From NCBI GenBank assembly GCA_015680685.1, contig MNCI01028787.1, positions 111,937 through 175,936 of the forward strand: a DNA stretch of 64,000 nucleotides. Reading direction: 5' to 3'. Of this stretch, positions 42,928 to 53,752 are shown piece by piece. Each line of letters begins with the position of its first letter. The stretch's first letter is position 1. Made by a program: the position numbers and the translations under genes. This DNA is from Gnetum montanum. Lineage: Eukaryota; Streptophyta; Gnetopsida; Gnetales; Gnetaceae. The notes under the pieces were generated by a model. It had not been told where the DNA came from. It did no database searches and saw only the letters and a list, made by a program, of their open reading frames with translations.

Positions 42928-43296
42928 ATGTGTTTTGGCCGGCTTCTGAATTGCTGCTGCGGAGTCCATTGTAAGGCTGCTAAGGATGAGCAAGCTCTTC
43001 CTGCTGCTGCTTCAACTGCCAAGAAATGGAAGAAGCCTAAGCTGTGCAGAATGAAATGTCGTATCTCTGAGATGATTTCCAAGCGCCGACCACAGCAGCA
43101 GCAGCAACAGTTTGCATACGATGCTCCGAGCTATGCTCTCAACTTCGATGACGGCTGCTGGAAACATGAAATCTGTCCGCCTCTGTATCTCCCTCTCTAT
43201 TTCACAGTGGTTTCTTCGCCTTCGCCTTCTCCTCCCCTTCCTTCTGAAACAACAGTAGCCACTGCCATCATTGCAAATCCTGAGCTCGGGCTTTGA
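42928..43296 (+). CDS. 122-residue plant protein with YDxxSYALNFDDG motif
   Basis: A single open frame from ATG 42928 to TGA 43294-43296. The N-terminus is Cys-rich (CFGRLLNCCCGVHC, residues 2-15), a possible palmitoylation or metal site. A basic stretch follows (KKWKKPKLCRMKCR, 32-45), then six Gln (56-61) and YDAPSYALNFDDG (64-76). Short land-plant proteins of unknown function share a basic region followed by this SYALNFDDG motif, and many are stress-responsive. The C-terminal half (Pro/Ser-rich) is less typical. GC-rich codons, a TATA box upstream and AATAAA at 43873-43878 support a real gene. Its function is not known. Confidence 0.7.
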   Translation: MCFGRLLNCCCGVHCKAAKDEQALPAAASTAKKWKKPKLCRMKCRISEMISKRRPQQQQQQFAYDAPSYALNFDDGCWKHEICPPLYLPLYFTVVSSPSPSPPLPSETTVATAIIANPELGL

Positions 43297-43880
43297 GCTG
43301 CAGAAAGCATCACTGCCGTAGAGCAGGCATTCCGGGCTTTTGCAACTGTTCATGCCGTACATACTTGATATAAGATATCTATTCATGCGTATCGTATATT
43401 TGTAGTATGAGGGACATGATCTTTCCTGATTTTGTGAGTTGCTTTTGTATTTGTTCTTGAGAACGGCTGTGAACATCAAAACTGCCGCTGCCACATGCTG
43501 TCTTTTCCTTTCGGTGAAGCTGTGCTGCCTGCCTGAGGATGGGAATGGGATACTGTATTCGATTCTTCCTTCCTTCCTCTGCCTGTGGCAAATTTACGTA
43601 TCTATAGTGAATAACATTAAATTTCCTCGCAAGATTTGGGTGACCTCCATTGTTTTTCTCCTCTGCACCGCCACAACAGCAGGGCATGATGGTGTGGCTT
43701 TTTCTTGTTTTCTTTTCCTTTTGTTTTTTCTGTTGGCAATTTCCTTTAGAAGACCGAACTTATTTCTGGATTATTTTCAAATACTTCTTCCTTCCATGTT
43801 CCCTGTGCCGCGGCGTCTACACTAATTTTCTTTGGAAGGGAAATCTTTACCTTCATCCTTCAATCATGTAGAATAAATTT
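43297..43880 (+). other. Probable 3' UTR and end of the small-protein gene
   Basis: Mixed-composition DNA without a convincing protein. The open frames here (43379-43871 on both strands) have no known motif. AATAAA at 43873-43878 is the first good polyadenylation signal. AT-rich DNA follows up to the LTR at 43970. Confidence 0.4.
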
Positions 43881-43964
43881 TAATACTTTTTTTTAAAGCA
43901 AAGTGAGAAGCATAATGGTACGTACAAATTATAATTAAATTTATAAGCATAATAAAAACGAATG

Positions 43965-43969
43965 ATCAT
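43965..43969. repeat. Target-site duplication ATCAT (left)
   Basis: ATCAT precedes the LTR start TGATGAGT and is repeated at 50203-50207 after the LTR end CTCATCA. Confidence 0.85.
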
Positions 43970-44846
43970 TGATGAGTCATGATTTGCCTAGCTCCAATAT
44001 CCCCGATATCCAATATCCGATATCCAATATCCGAATATTTGATATTCGGCCTAGATGCATTATCGAATATCATATATTCAGGGGGTATGGACCAACCTAT
44101 AAATATAGCACTTGGGCACATGGTTTGGGTAATAGTTTTGCATTAATTTTTCATAGTTTTATCAATAGAGTAGTTGAACTTTTGCAGTTTTATTTCGTAA
44201 TCTTTCAAAATAGTCAGTGAGTGCCCACAAAGTGGATCTGAGTTAGTTGTATGGAGTCTTATTTGAGTGGCAATGTTAGACATATTCCATGAATGGCAAT
44301 AAGATCGAGATTGATTTGTATTCATTGTAGCACTTTGACTTAGATTAGATTTACTTTCTATGCAATTTACTTTTCATGTACTTAGTTAATATTTACGTTT
44401 TAATGCATGTTAATTAATTAAGCACATAAGTACAATCACTTCGAGCAATCGTATGACTCTTGGTAATCCCAACAATGCTTAACGTTTGATAACCTAGCAA
44501 TGTTATCTGTGTTCAGGATGTGCACAAGAAGTGGAATCAGATACTTATGTTAAGGTAGTTGATTATTAATTAGCAATTAGATTAGTTGAATTAATTATAA
44601 ATTGAGTTTCAACTTATTGTTAATTGTAGAAAAATAAAATATAAAATAATAAAAATCATATGCCTCACTCTAGACTAAACCATACGTGACAAAGCTACCA
44701 CTAGTGTATGTGGGAAGATAGTGAACTACAATCAAGGCATAGTGATCTAGATGCCATAACTAGTCCCATCCATGGAATTCAACCAGATCGTGCGTGAACG
44801 TTTATGATTCATATGGTTGGGTGTAGGGGTACCTCGTTGCTTATCA
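43970..44846 (+). mobile_element. 5' LTR of element A (877 bp)
   Basis: TGATGAGTCATG at the start, CTTATCA at the end. GATATC-type phrases crowd 43996-44050, including the inverted repeat CCGAATAT/ATATTCGG (44031-44049). TATAAATA is at 44098-44105. Two TTGGTAATCCCA-like motifs lie near 44460-44500. The last part (from 44487) aligns with 49846-50202. Confidence 0.85.
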
Positions 44847-44868
44847 TTCGCACTGTTGCTGGCGATGG
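44847..44868 (+). promoter_or_regulatory. Degraded tRNA-Asp primer-binding site of element A
   Basis: TTCGCACTGTTGCTGGCGA sits where element B has TTGGCGCCGTTGCCGGGGA, the complement of the 3' end of plant tRNA-Asp. Several substitutions separate them. Position right after the LTR supports the call. Confidence 0.65.
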
Positions 44869-44939
44869 TGTTAGTTATCTAGATTATTTATATTATACAC
44901 GATTGCTATAAAGGTATTAATGATCTATCTCTTAGAAAA

Positions 44940-46650
44940 CATTAATATTTTAAATCACACACAATATCAAACAAAACCATATCTTCTTCACATAGGACCA
45001 ATAATGCATTGTATGATGAAAGCACTCATAGGAGAAATGATAGGATCTACACTGAAAAAAATTGGAGTGAACAACCTCAAACAGAGGTTTCATATGCTCA
45101 TTTAGACCCTTACTACACTCAAAGACTACATTCAATTGGTGCAAACAATTGTAGAGGAGATGGAGTAAGTCCTAGATCAAGGAGGACCTCAAGGCCTAGG
45201 ACCTCCTCTAAACCCAGACAAGATAAATCAAGGGACCACAAGAAGAACTATAGAAGCCATGGTGATTCTCCTAGTTTCTCATCTTCCTCTTTCTCTTCCT
45301 CTTCAATGTCTAGTTCTGATGAAGATGAACGTAGGTATAGAGATAGAGCTCCACTACGGGGTCAAGACAAAAATAGAAATTGAACCCAAGGGAAAAATCA
45401 AAGACATCATCATGAACATAGACAAGATTGTCACAATCAAATGAAAAAAAATTGAAGTTTTCATCACAACATGTTTGATGATGATGAACCCTTGTTGGCC
45501 ACTAAGAGCTTGATGCAAATCATGGAGGTAGTTAAGATACCTCATAGGCATCGTAGGGACAGTTGCTTACCTAGGCTTGATATAAAAAATATCCATAAAT
45601 TTGCGGGAGGCTACTATTTGGATCCACAACATCATCTACAAGCCTTCCATGGTGCCTGTGCCTCATACAACATTGAAAGTGGGTGGCGAAAGCTTAAGCT
45701 CTTTCCTAGGACATTAATTAATAGAGTCGAAGTGTGGGATCGATCATTGAAACCAAATTCAATCTGATGATGGTCTACAATGTTGGAACTTTTCAATGAA
45801 AAATACCAAACCTATGCGAGGGTGTCCAACTTGAGGAGATAAATCTAAGAGTGGAAGCAAGAAAATCATGAACCCTTGGATATGGCCTTGGATAGATACT
45901 ATTTGTGACTACATAGATGCCCAAGCCATGGTTTCTCTAAGGAAAGGCAAGTTTTCCACATCATAAATGGGCTTCGTAATGAAACAAGGGAGATCCTTGG
46001 GATGTATGCTCTAGGTTAATTATACTAGCTACAAACCCATTAGATCTAAGAGCTAATTAAGCGTGTGGTAAAAGAGGAAGGGGAACTATGTAAACAAGAG
46101 AATGTAGAGGAAAACAATTGGGATCCAACTCTTCAAAAGAAAAGGGTCCATATCTATGATGAAGAAAAAGAGGTAGCTCTCAATGGGATGATTTTACAAC
46201 CAACCTTATCAATACAAAATTTTATCAATGGTCTTGAAGCAAAGCTAGGCGAGATGTTGGAAGGGATGAATGAGAAAGTTAAAACTTGTATAGACACCAT
46301 AGAGGAGAGAGTGACACAAAGCAAATCAAGTGATCATAACAAAAGGAGCAAAAAGAACCAAGAAACAACTAGGAACACTTATTGGCAAACAGGAAAAATG
46401 GTTGAAGAAAGTGAGGCTATAGACTCAACCACAGACGAAGATAATGGATGTGACATTTGCATATATGACCATCCAAAGGGCCATTGCCTAGTCTTGTTGC
46501 ATCTACATGAGTATTGGGCAGGGGCATTAAATTTGAAGTTTGTACAAAAGCACATGCCCAAGAGATTTCCTCTTTTGTGTAGTAATTTTAAACAATTCCA
46601 AAACCAACCATACTATCCTGGGGGGACTTATGAACAACCTCAATGCTAGC
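44940..46650 (+). pseudogene. gag of element A
   Basis: Open stretches in different frames (45009-45383, 45471-45767, 46065-46649) form one broken gag. The first is Ser/Arg-rich (SFSSSSFSSSSMSSSDEDE). The second begins DDDEPLLATKSLMQIMEVVK and includes FAGGYYLDPQHHLQAFHGAC and WRKLKLFPRTL, a Gypsy gag core. B has DDHDEPLLATQSML and WQKLKLFPRTLI at the same place. The third includes a predicted coiled region and the zinc-binding text CDICIYDHPKGHC (46449-46487), with Cys-x2-Cys-x3-His-x4-Cys spacing. It would package the element RNA if intact. Stops at 45380 and 45765 show it is not. Confidence 0.75.
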
Positions 46651-47210
46651 ATCAATCATAGTGGCAACAACCACAGTCATGGGGGAGGTAACCACCAAAC
46701 CAGCCTTATCCTTCCTATCAACCAAACCCACATGGATATTATGTTCAACACCTTGTTTCACCAACTAGTTTTACTTCTTCTACTTCAAATCACTGCTATC
46801 ACTCTCCTAAATATCATTATCCTACAACATCTTATACAAGATCACCACCTCACACCTCTCACTCTGCATCATATCCTCAATATTCTCATACTCACCTCCA
46901 CCATATGTCACCTCCAATAACACAGGAACGTTTAGCATCACAACATTAATGAGAGAATGTCACTTGTGTTGTGAACATACACATAAATGATAACATTAGT
47001 AGACCTCAACCAAAGTCTTGGAAGCATCCCTTCTAGAGGAAAGGTCATAAGCTGAAGCAAAACACTCATGGACCTACTACATCAGCTAAACTAGCACAAG
47101 GCCAATCTGATGCAACAATCTTCCTCACAAAAATGATGTCTCCTAATCATATGCAAAAGCCAACAACCATCACCACTCCAACATAAGACATAAATGATAA
47201 AATTATCATT

Positions 47211-47462
47211 GTGGAGAGACAAAAGAATCCATGCATCATCAATAATAATAAAAGATGTAGTTGTGGGTCGAAAGTTCAAAATATTAACACAACCCTTATA
47301 TTGGCCCACCATAAAGTTCAGGAGCAAGTGTATGAGCAAAAGCTAGTCTATGTAGTAGCCACTAAACTAGAAGACACCCAGTGGCTTGAAAATAAGAATA
47401 TAAAACTATTTCAAAGATGCATGAAAGTAACTGATTTGCTTATTTATTCTGGAATTTTTTGA
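47211..47462 (+). pseudogene. Remnant of the post-protease region in element A
   Basis: LVYVVATKLEDTQWLENKN aligns with LYVVTTQQDNTQWLKANQ downstream of the protease in element B (about 53990-54040, minus strand). In A the protease itself is gone: the text between 46650 and 47200 has neither a catalytic Asp box nor the IMGRAWL box. This locates a deletion in A. Confidence 0.65.
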
Positions 47463-49487
47463 TTTTTCATATGTTTTCCATTTCTTAATATTTTTCTTTT
47501 CTTAATATTTTTCTCTTTTCTTGAGTCATTCTCTTTATGTTTTATGACTGTATTTTATGTTTTTATTAATAAAATTGCCAAGTCATGATGTAGAAGTCAA
47601 CATCATGTGTTGGGTTTTTTGTGCTATGCTATCAAGATGATTGGGTAAGTAATTGTGTAAAGTAGTGAGACCACCTCATCCATCCTTCTAGCTCTTTGAA
47701 TAAAAGATCTTTTTCATGGAAGCAATTTGGTTCTTCTTTTATGAAACTAAAATTAATCAATGATCATTGTACCTTGAAGAATGAGGGAATGACCAAGTGG
47801 GAATGGCAAACGGTGTGGCCTTAAGGGGACTTGTTGGGTTCTCTTCTTGACTTCCTTTAGGTGGTTTATGACTCCTCTTGGAATGTATCATTACTTCCAT
47901 GTTGACCAATAAAAAGAAAGCTCTATCTTTGCATGGTGTGGTTGTGGTTCCCATAAAAAAAAAAAAAAACAAAACAAAACAAACCAAAAAAAAAACACAA
48001 AAAGAGTAAAAAGATAAAAAAAATAAACAATGATAGGAATTTAAAGCACACCCATTAAACACAATAATGGGCTACAAGCACTAGTTATGGGGTTAGAAAG
48101 ACATGTTACCCATGCCTGAAGGCATCCCTCTAACTAAGACCCTTCTTTTCTTCTCTTTTTGAAGTGATGATTGTTCTTTGAGGTGGTTGTGGACTCATAA
48201 TGGTTGGCAGGATGGAACACATCAACGTGAGGTCACTGTTCATGGTATGGACTTGGTCTGAACTTGGACGGATAGGTATGTTGATCATTTTAATCACTCT
48301 TGTCACAAGAACCTATTATGGACATGGTCAAGTACCTTACATTCCAATCTCTGCAATCCCTTCTTATTCCATTATTCACCTCACTGTTGCATGTGATTAT
48401 GAGCCTTTTGGTTTTGTGTAGTATAGTGCAACATCCTAACCATGGTAGTTGTGTGTCGTTTGAAACAAAGGCATGGTCTACATTTAACTTCTCGAGTGCC
48501 CATAGATATCTATTGAAGCAGTTATGGAAGGGCATTATGGTAGGAGCCTACTTTGGGGAGGACCCACTTACATCACTTTTGTTGATCATGGCTTTGAACT
48601 AACCTTCACATCTTGTAGAACATCAATGAAGGTTTCTCTAAATTTATGCATGATTTTGGGACTACTTCTCATCTATTTCATTAATTTTTCCTACTTTTCT
48701 ATTTCCATATCCATTAATATTTCTTGGCCATCTTTTGAATTAGAATTTTGGTTTCAATTATTCAAAAACCTATGTGCTTTTGGAGTTATGCTTATTAATC
48801 ATGAGGGCTAGGGATGCTTGCTTTAAAATTTTCCAACATCCTATTTTTAAACGTCATGGTAACTAATAGTAATTGATCAAAATAATGTAAACGGCTTGAT
48901 GATTTTAATTACCTCATAGCCTTGGGCATAGTATGCTGTAATCACCTTATGCTTAAAAGAAAACTAAGGGATCCAAAAATGGTTAATTATTAAAAAAAAT
49001 TTACCACAAATAATGTTAATCCTTTGGTGATTGCAGGTGATGCTAAAAGAAACACCTAAGGAATAAGGTATTTTGCCAAGCATGAAAACGAAGCCAAGAG
49101 AGGGACAACGAAGGATATGACCACGGGCAAATCATAGCACATACAAGAGAGTAGCTCAAAATTTGCATGCTTGTTAGATCCATGGGATGATGAGAAGAAG
49201 TTTCAGTTCACCCTTTAACAATGTTCTATATAATCAAAAAAGCATCAACATAACAATTAAGGTTAAAATTTTGCCACCGCTAGTGAGAACAAGAAGAATC
49301 ATCTTCAACGGATTTTTAAAGACCTCTAAAAATTTTGTAATCTTCAATGTTTGTCTAGTATTTTTGTTACTCTATCATTTTGTATGCATCCACTTAAGTA
49401 AAATTTTGTAATGTGACACTTAGAGTCAATCAGTAGTTTGCATATCAGTTAATAATCCCATACATTCCTAATATTTTGTAAGGAACT
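47463..49487 (+). mobile_element. Conserved non-coding 3' region of element A
   Basis: No protein. Blocks match element B in reverse orientation: CTTTGCATGGTGTGGTT (47927 against 53166), AAAGCACACCC, GGGCTACAAGCACTAGTTATGG (48070 against about 53095), CCCTCTAACTAAG, and GTGAGGTCACT against GTGAAGTCACT. An A-rich run at 47957-47996 corresponds to a T-rich run in B. Length is about 2 kb in both elements. Confidence 0.75.
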
Positions 49488-49845
49488 NNNNNNNNNNNNN
49501 NNNNNNNNNNNNNNNNNNNNNNNNNNNNNNNNNNNNNNNNNNNNNNNNNNNNNNNNNNNNNNNNNNNNNNNNNNNNNNNNNNNNNNNNNNNNNNNNNNNN
49601 NNNNNNNNNNNNNNNNNNNNNNNNNNNNNNNNNNNNNNNNNNNNNNNNNNNNNNNNNNNNNNNNNNNNNNNNNNNNNNNNNNNNNNNNNNNNNNNNNNNN
49701 NNNNNNNNNNNNNNNNNNNNNNNNNNNNNNNNNNNNNNNNNNNNNNNNNNNNNNNNNNNNNNNNNNNNNNNNNNNNNNNNNNNNNNNNNNNNNNNNNNNN
49801 NNNNNNNNNNNNNNNNNNNNNNNNNNNNNNNNNNNNNNNNNNNNN
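49488..49845. other. Assembly gap (N) across the start of the 3' LTR of element A
   Basis: 358 N bases. The LTR copy after the gap resumes at the position matching 44487, so about 517 bases of LTR should be missing. The gap size is therefore an estimate or the LTR has a deletion. Confidence 0.95.
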
Positions 49846-50202
49846 GGTAACCCAGCAACATTATATGTGTTCAGGATGTGCATGGGAAGTGGGATTAGAT
49901 ACTTATGTTAGGGTAGTTAATTATTAATTAGCAATTAGATTAGTTGAATTGATTATAGATTGAGTTTCAACCTATTGTTAATCATAGAATAATAAAATAT
50001 AAAATAATAAAAATCATATGCCTCACTTTGGACTAAACCATTTGTGATAAAGCTACCACTAGTCCAAGTGGGAAGATAGCGAATTGCGATCAAGGCATAG
50101 TGATCTAGATGCCACAACTAGTCTCATCCATGGAATTCGTTTGGATCATGCGTGAATGCTTGTGATTCGTATGGTTGGGCATAGGGGTACCTCGCTGCTC
50201 AT
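49846..50202 (+). mobile_element. 3' LTR of element A (right part)
   Basis: Aligns with 44487-44846 with scattered, mostly transition, differences. It ends CTGCTCATCA and is followed by the ATCAT duplication. Confidence 0.85.
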
Positions 50203-50207
50203 CAATC
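50203..50207. repeat. Target-site duplication ATCAT (right)
   Basis: Matches 43965-43969. Confidence 0.85.
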
Positions 50208-51066
50208 ATTATCATGGTTTATTTTATCCCATCTAGGATAGGCTTGTTAGGAATTAAGGTTCCTATGATGGGTGTAACGGAGTTCAATCAATTAAGTATT
50301 TAATAAGTTACACAAATATGTAAATCGTGATGATGAATGTTTATGGAGATGGTAGTTATGATAAACTAGAAAGAATATAACCTAGAATGACTTGACAAAT
50401 AGTGGTATGAATGTGTGCATAAGAATGTAAACATAACATATCAAGAAACAATATGAAGTCGAACTATTAATGTAGTAAGATAGAATGTAAAAATAGAGAC
50501 ATTGAGATACAAAATTTGATATATGTGAAGTAAGAACAAAAATGAAGACTAGAGTAAATACATGTGAATTAAACATTTAACAATTATGATCTATATACCA
50601 TACTAGGAAGAGTGTGTATGTGTGATGTAAAATTATCATAGTAACTTCTTTTTAAGATTTAACTAAATAAAGAATACGTCTTTAGCTAATAATCATATCT
50701 CTTCTTAATCAATCATATAACAACATGATTAGTCTTAATTATGTAATTGTTACAGTTGTACATCTTGATATTCTTAACATACATTGAGGTTTATACTTAA
50801 CACAAGATCCTTAACACTTTCCCTTAAACTCAACATAATAAGAGCTTTAATAATACCTTGACTTCACTCTTAATTTTGGTGTGATCTATAAATTTTTTCA
50901 TCTGACCATATAATAAACAAACTTTATGAGGGATTTGATTATTTAACTTTCTTCCCTTAAAAACATATATTTGTGTTTGAAGAAAGTATTTTTACTTTTC
51001 ACAATTATAGGGAAGAGAAAACAATTGCTAATAAGGATCCTCATCTAATTTTTCTTTTTAATGATG
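50208..51066. other. AT-rich spacer between elements A and B
   Basis: Unique-looking DNA with no gene. The minus-strand open frame at 50382-50576 is Phe/Tyr/Ile-rich low-complexity text and not convincing. Confidence 0.5.
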
Positions 51067-51071
51067 GTAGC
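51067..51071. repeat. Target-site duplication GTAGC (left)
   Basis: GTAGC precedes TGATGAATGG and recurs at 58074-58078 after CGCGTCCCATCA. Confidence 0.9.
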
Positions 51072-51864
51072 TGATGAATGGTGAGGTACCCCTATACTCA
51101 ACCATACGAATACGAGCATTACACGTGTGATCTAGTTGAACTCCATGGACTAAGTGCCTACATGCTTTATGGAACACCTAAGGTTAATCAATCGTTGTCC
51201 TCCCAAGCTCACTTGTATTTGTCATGGTTGTATGGTTAGGTAAGCTAGAGGCATGTGATTTTTATATCTTTTATGTTTTATTGCCTATGCTAAGAGGGAA
51301 AAGGGTGAAGAGACTAAGTAACTAACTTTGACTAACTAAGCCTTAATTATCCTAGCATCAGTATCCGTTCCCACTTGCCATTTCACACCCTGAACCAATG
51401 CAACGCTACTGGGATTACCAAATGCTATTCGTCACTGGGATTACCAAGTGTAACGCACGTGCTCGAAGTGGTCGTACTGAATGCACTTAACTATGAGAGT
51501 TGAGGGTTGAGAGAGATTAAGTCCTTAAGAAAGCATTTAAAAAATTAACAATAATTAAAGTCCTATTTAGCTTAGTCCATGCACTGCAAATTTTAATTTA
51601 TTTCTGTACACAATTGTGTGCTCAAGTACAGAATTGCTCGAATAAAGATCCGTTCACTTTGGGACTCCTATTGCGGGCACATGGAAATTATTCTAACTCT
51701 GGAATGGAAAAATGGATAGAGTTTGGCTAAGGTCTAGACCTAGATGGAGAAATAAGGGAGAGCCGCCTCTTATTTATAGAATTGGCAACAGGCTGCGATA
51801 TCGCGTACGTGATATCGCAAGGAAGGACATGATATTGCAGCCCATGCGATATTGCGTCCCATCA
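51072..51864 (-). mobile_element. 3' LTR of element B (793 bp)
   Basis: On the plus strand it runs TGATGAATGGTGAGG to GCGTCCCATCA. A near-perfect palindrome lies at 51794-51819 (TGCGATATCGCG, then TACGTGATATCGCA, with one mismatched pair). TATA box on the minus strand at 51771-51778. Confidence 0.9.
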
Positions 51865-53609
51865 TACCCCCATAACTGAATAAAAACTCATCCTCGAGTT
51901 CCTTACAAAATATTGGGAAGGTATGGGATTATTGACTTGAATTGAACTAATGGTGAATGGGATGACATGTGAACGGATCATCATTACAGAACATGACAAA
52001 GCTGGTGTTCACGACAACAAGAGTGAACACTTTATACATTTGACATCAGGCCTTATTTGGTAGTTGAGAGAGAAGATAGAAGAGAGAAGAAGTCTGTTGC
52101 TGGCAACACCAAGATTGCACCTTTCGTTGTCCATTCATAAGCACACCACCAATCTTGCGCCTTGCATAACTACTTCAGCATCGATCCATTCTAAGTGTTT
52201 CCTCCAGGTCCGATCGGTTGTTGTATGATTGCCATTTGCACACACAACACAGTCTTATATTAGCAAGGGTAAATGAATCATAATGTAATTGATACCTTGC
52301 TTTGGTATAAGGTCCATTAGCTAAGTTGTGATATGGTTGATACAGATCTGGAGATACAATATTGGTGCCTACTCGAGGTGTAGAGGTTTGGAAAAAATCA
52401 AAAAAATTGGACCAGGACCCCCATGACTAAGAGCAAACCTATGGTAGCGAGAGAATGAAGAAAAAGAAAAGAAATAAGAAGGATGAAGAAAAAGAGACAA
52501 CGACAATGCCGATAAAAAGGGATGTCAGAGATGGAAATGAACAAAATAAATGGTAATTGCAAAAAAATGTTAAAGGAAAGAAATTAATGGATGCACCAAA
52601 TAGGAATGTTAGTGGGTCCTCCCCAAAGCAGGCTCATGCCCTTAATTCCTTGATAATCCCACATTCAAAGAGTTCGTAGGCTCTAGGAATGTCATTTGGA
52701 AACAAGAGTTAAAGTCTTAACCACAAGAATTTACCAAAAAGAAAACAATGCATCCACTAAGATATGGACTACTGATACAACCAACAATGAGGTGATAAAT
52801 GGGAAAAGAAGGATGGAGAGAAGAGAATGGAATGGAATCTCAAGAACAAGGTGCTGTATAGCCCCTTGTGTATTTAATGATTAATGTGTCTTAGTAGATC
52901 CCATTCCAAGTCCGGCCTCAAACAAACCACATCTAGTGACTTCACATTAATGCATTTGGCCAATCCACCCACTTGAAGTAACAAGAATGCCTTCACCCAA
53001 GAGCCACCACCATTCTGATGAAATGAAGTAGGAGAGAATAGGAAGCAAGAAGGGCCTTAGTTAGAGGGAACATGTTTATTTTAGTTCCATAACTAGTGCT
53101 TGTAGCCCAAATGATTATTTGGTCTAAGGGGTGTGCTTTGAATTCTCATAGTTTTTTTTCATGAGAACCACACCATGCAAAGACTTTTTATTTTTATTTA
53201 CTCAGCTTCCTGATAATATGGCAATTGTCGGAATGGTAAGAAAACTTGAGAAGAAAACATCCAAGCACCCAAGAGAATGGCCAACACAAATGCATCAAGT
53301 TCCCTTGAAGCCACACCCTTTTCAATCCTTGAGTCCTTCCTTAGTTTGAGAAATGCCTAGTCATCGATTCGTTGATAGTTTTTATTATTTTGAAGAAAAA
53401 GGGACTATACAGTTCCAAGCCAAGAGAGACCATAGAAATTTATGGATGTGTGGGTGATGTGGACTCATTGCCTGCTATATCAAAAGAACCATACCTTAGT
53501 ATCAACATCGTAACTTAAAGGTAAAAACCAAACATTAGCAACCAATAGAAAACAGTTCATACCATCATTAAGAGCACTTATTGGGTGAAAAACTTAAAAA
53601 AATGGATAA

Positions 53610-53644
<35 letters not shown>

Positions 53645-53750
53645 TAAACAGAAAAGTATGAATGATGTTGTAAAAAAAAAACAAGAAAAGTTAAAGAAAT
53701 TTGTAAAAAATGTGTAAAACAAAAACTTAAAAGAACTGAGGGCCTCAATT
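51865..53750 (-). mobile_element. Conserved non-coding 3' region of element B
   Basis: From the end of the protease frame to the 3' LTR there is no coding text. It contains a (CA)n microsatellite (53613-53642) and the blocks shared with element A at 47463-49487. The purine tract before the LTR reads TTATGGGGGTA on the minus strand (51865-51875). Confidence 0.75.
53613..53642. repeat. (CA)n microsatellite in element B
   Basis: About fifteen CA units. Confidence 0.95.
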
Positions 53751-53752
53751 GA

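Larger units (their letters stand above)
43970..50202 (+). mobile_element. Non-autonomous LTR retrotransposon A (gag, no pol)
   Basis: Bounded by ATCAT duplications, with a 5' LTR at 43970-44846 and the end of a 3' LTR at 50202. The inside holds a degraded tRNA-Asp primer site, a gag (about 45000-46650), a short piece homologous to the region after the protease of element B (47211-47462), and about 2 kb of non-coding DNA shared with B. No reverse transcriptase, RNase H or integrase motif appears in any frame. The protease core found in B is also missing. An assembly gap (49488-49845) hides the start of the 3' LTR. The visible LTR parts differ by roughly a tenth, so insertion is old. Confidence 0.85.

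Noticed and set aside
43379-43871. Open frames of 70-160 codons on both strands downstream of the small gene
   Set aside because: They overlap the probable 3' UTR, conflict with each other, and have low-complexity Phe/Leu- or Arg-rich text without motifs.
49445-49883. Open frames running through the second N gap
   Set aside because: Same artefact, and they lie in an LTR.
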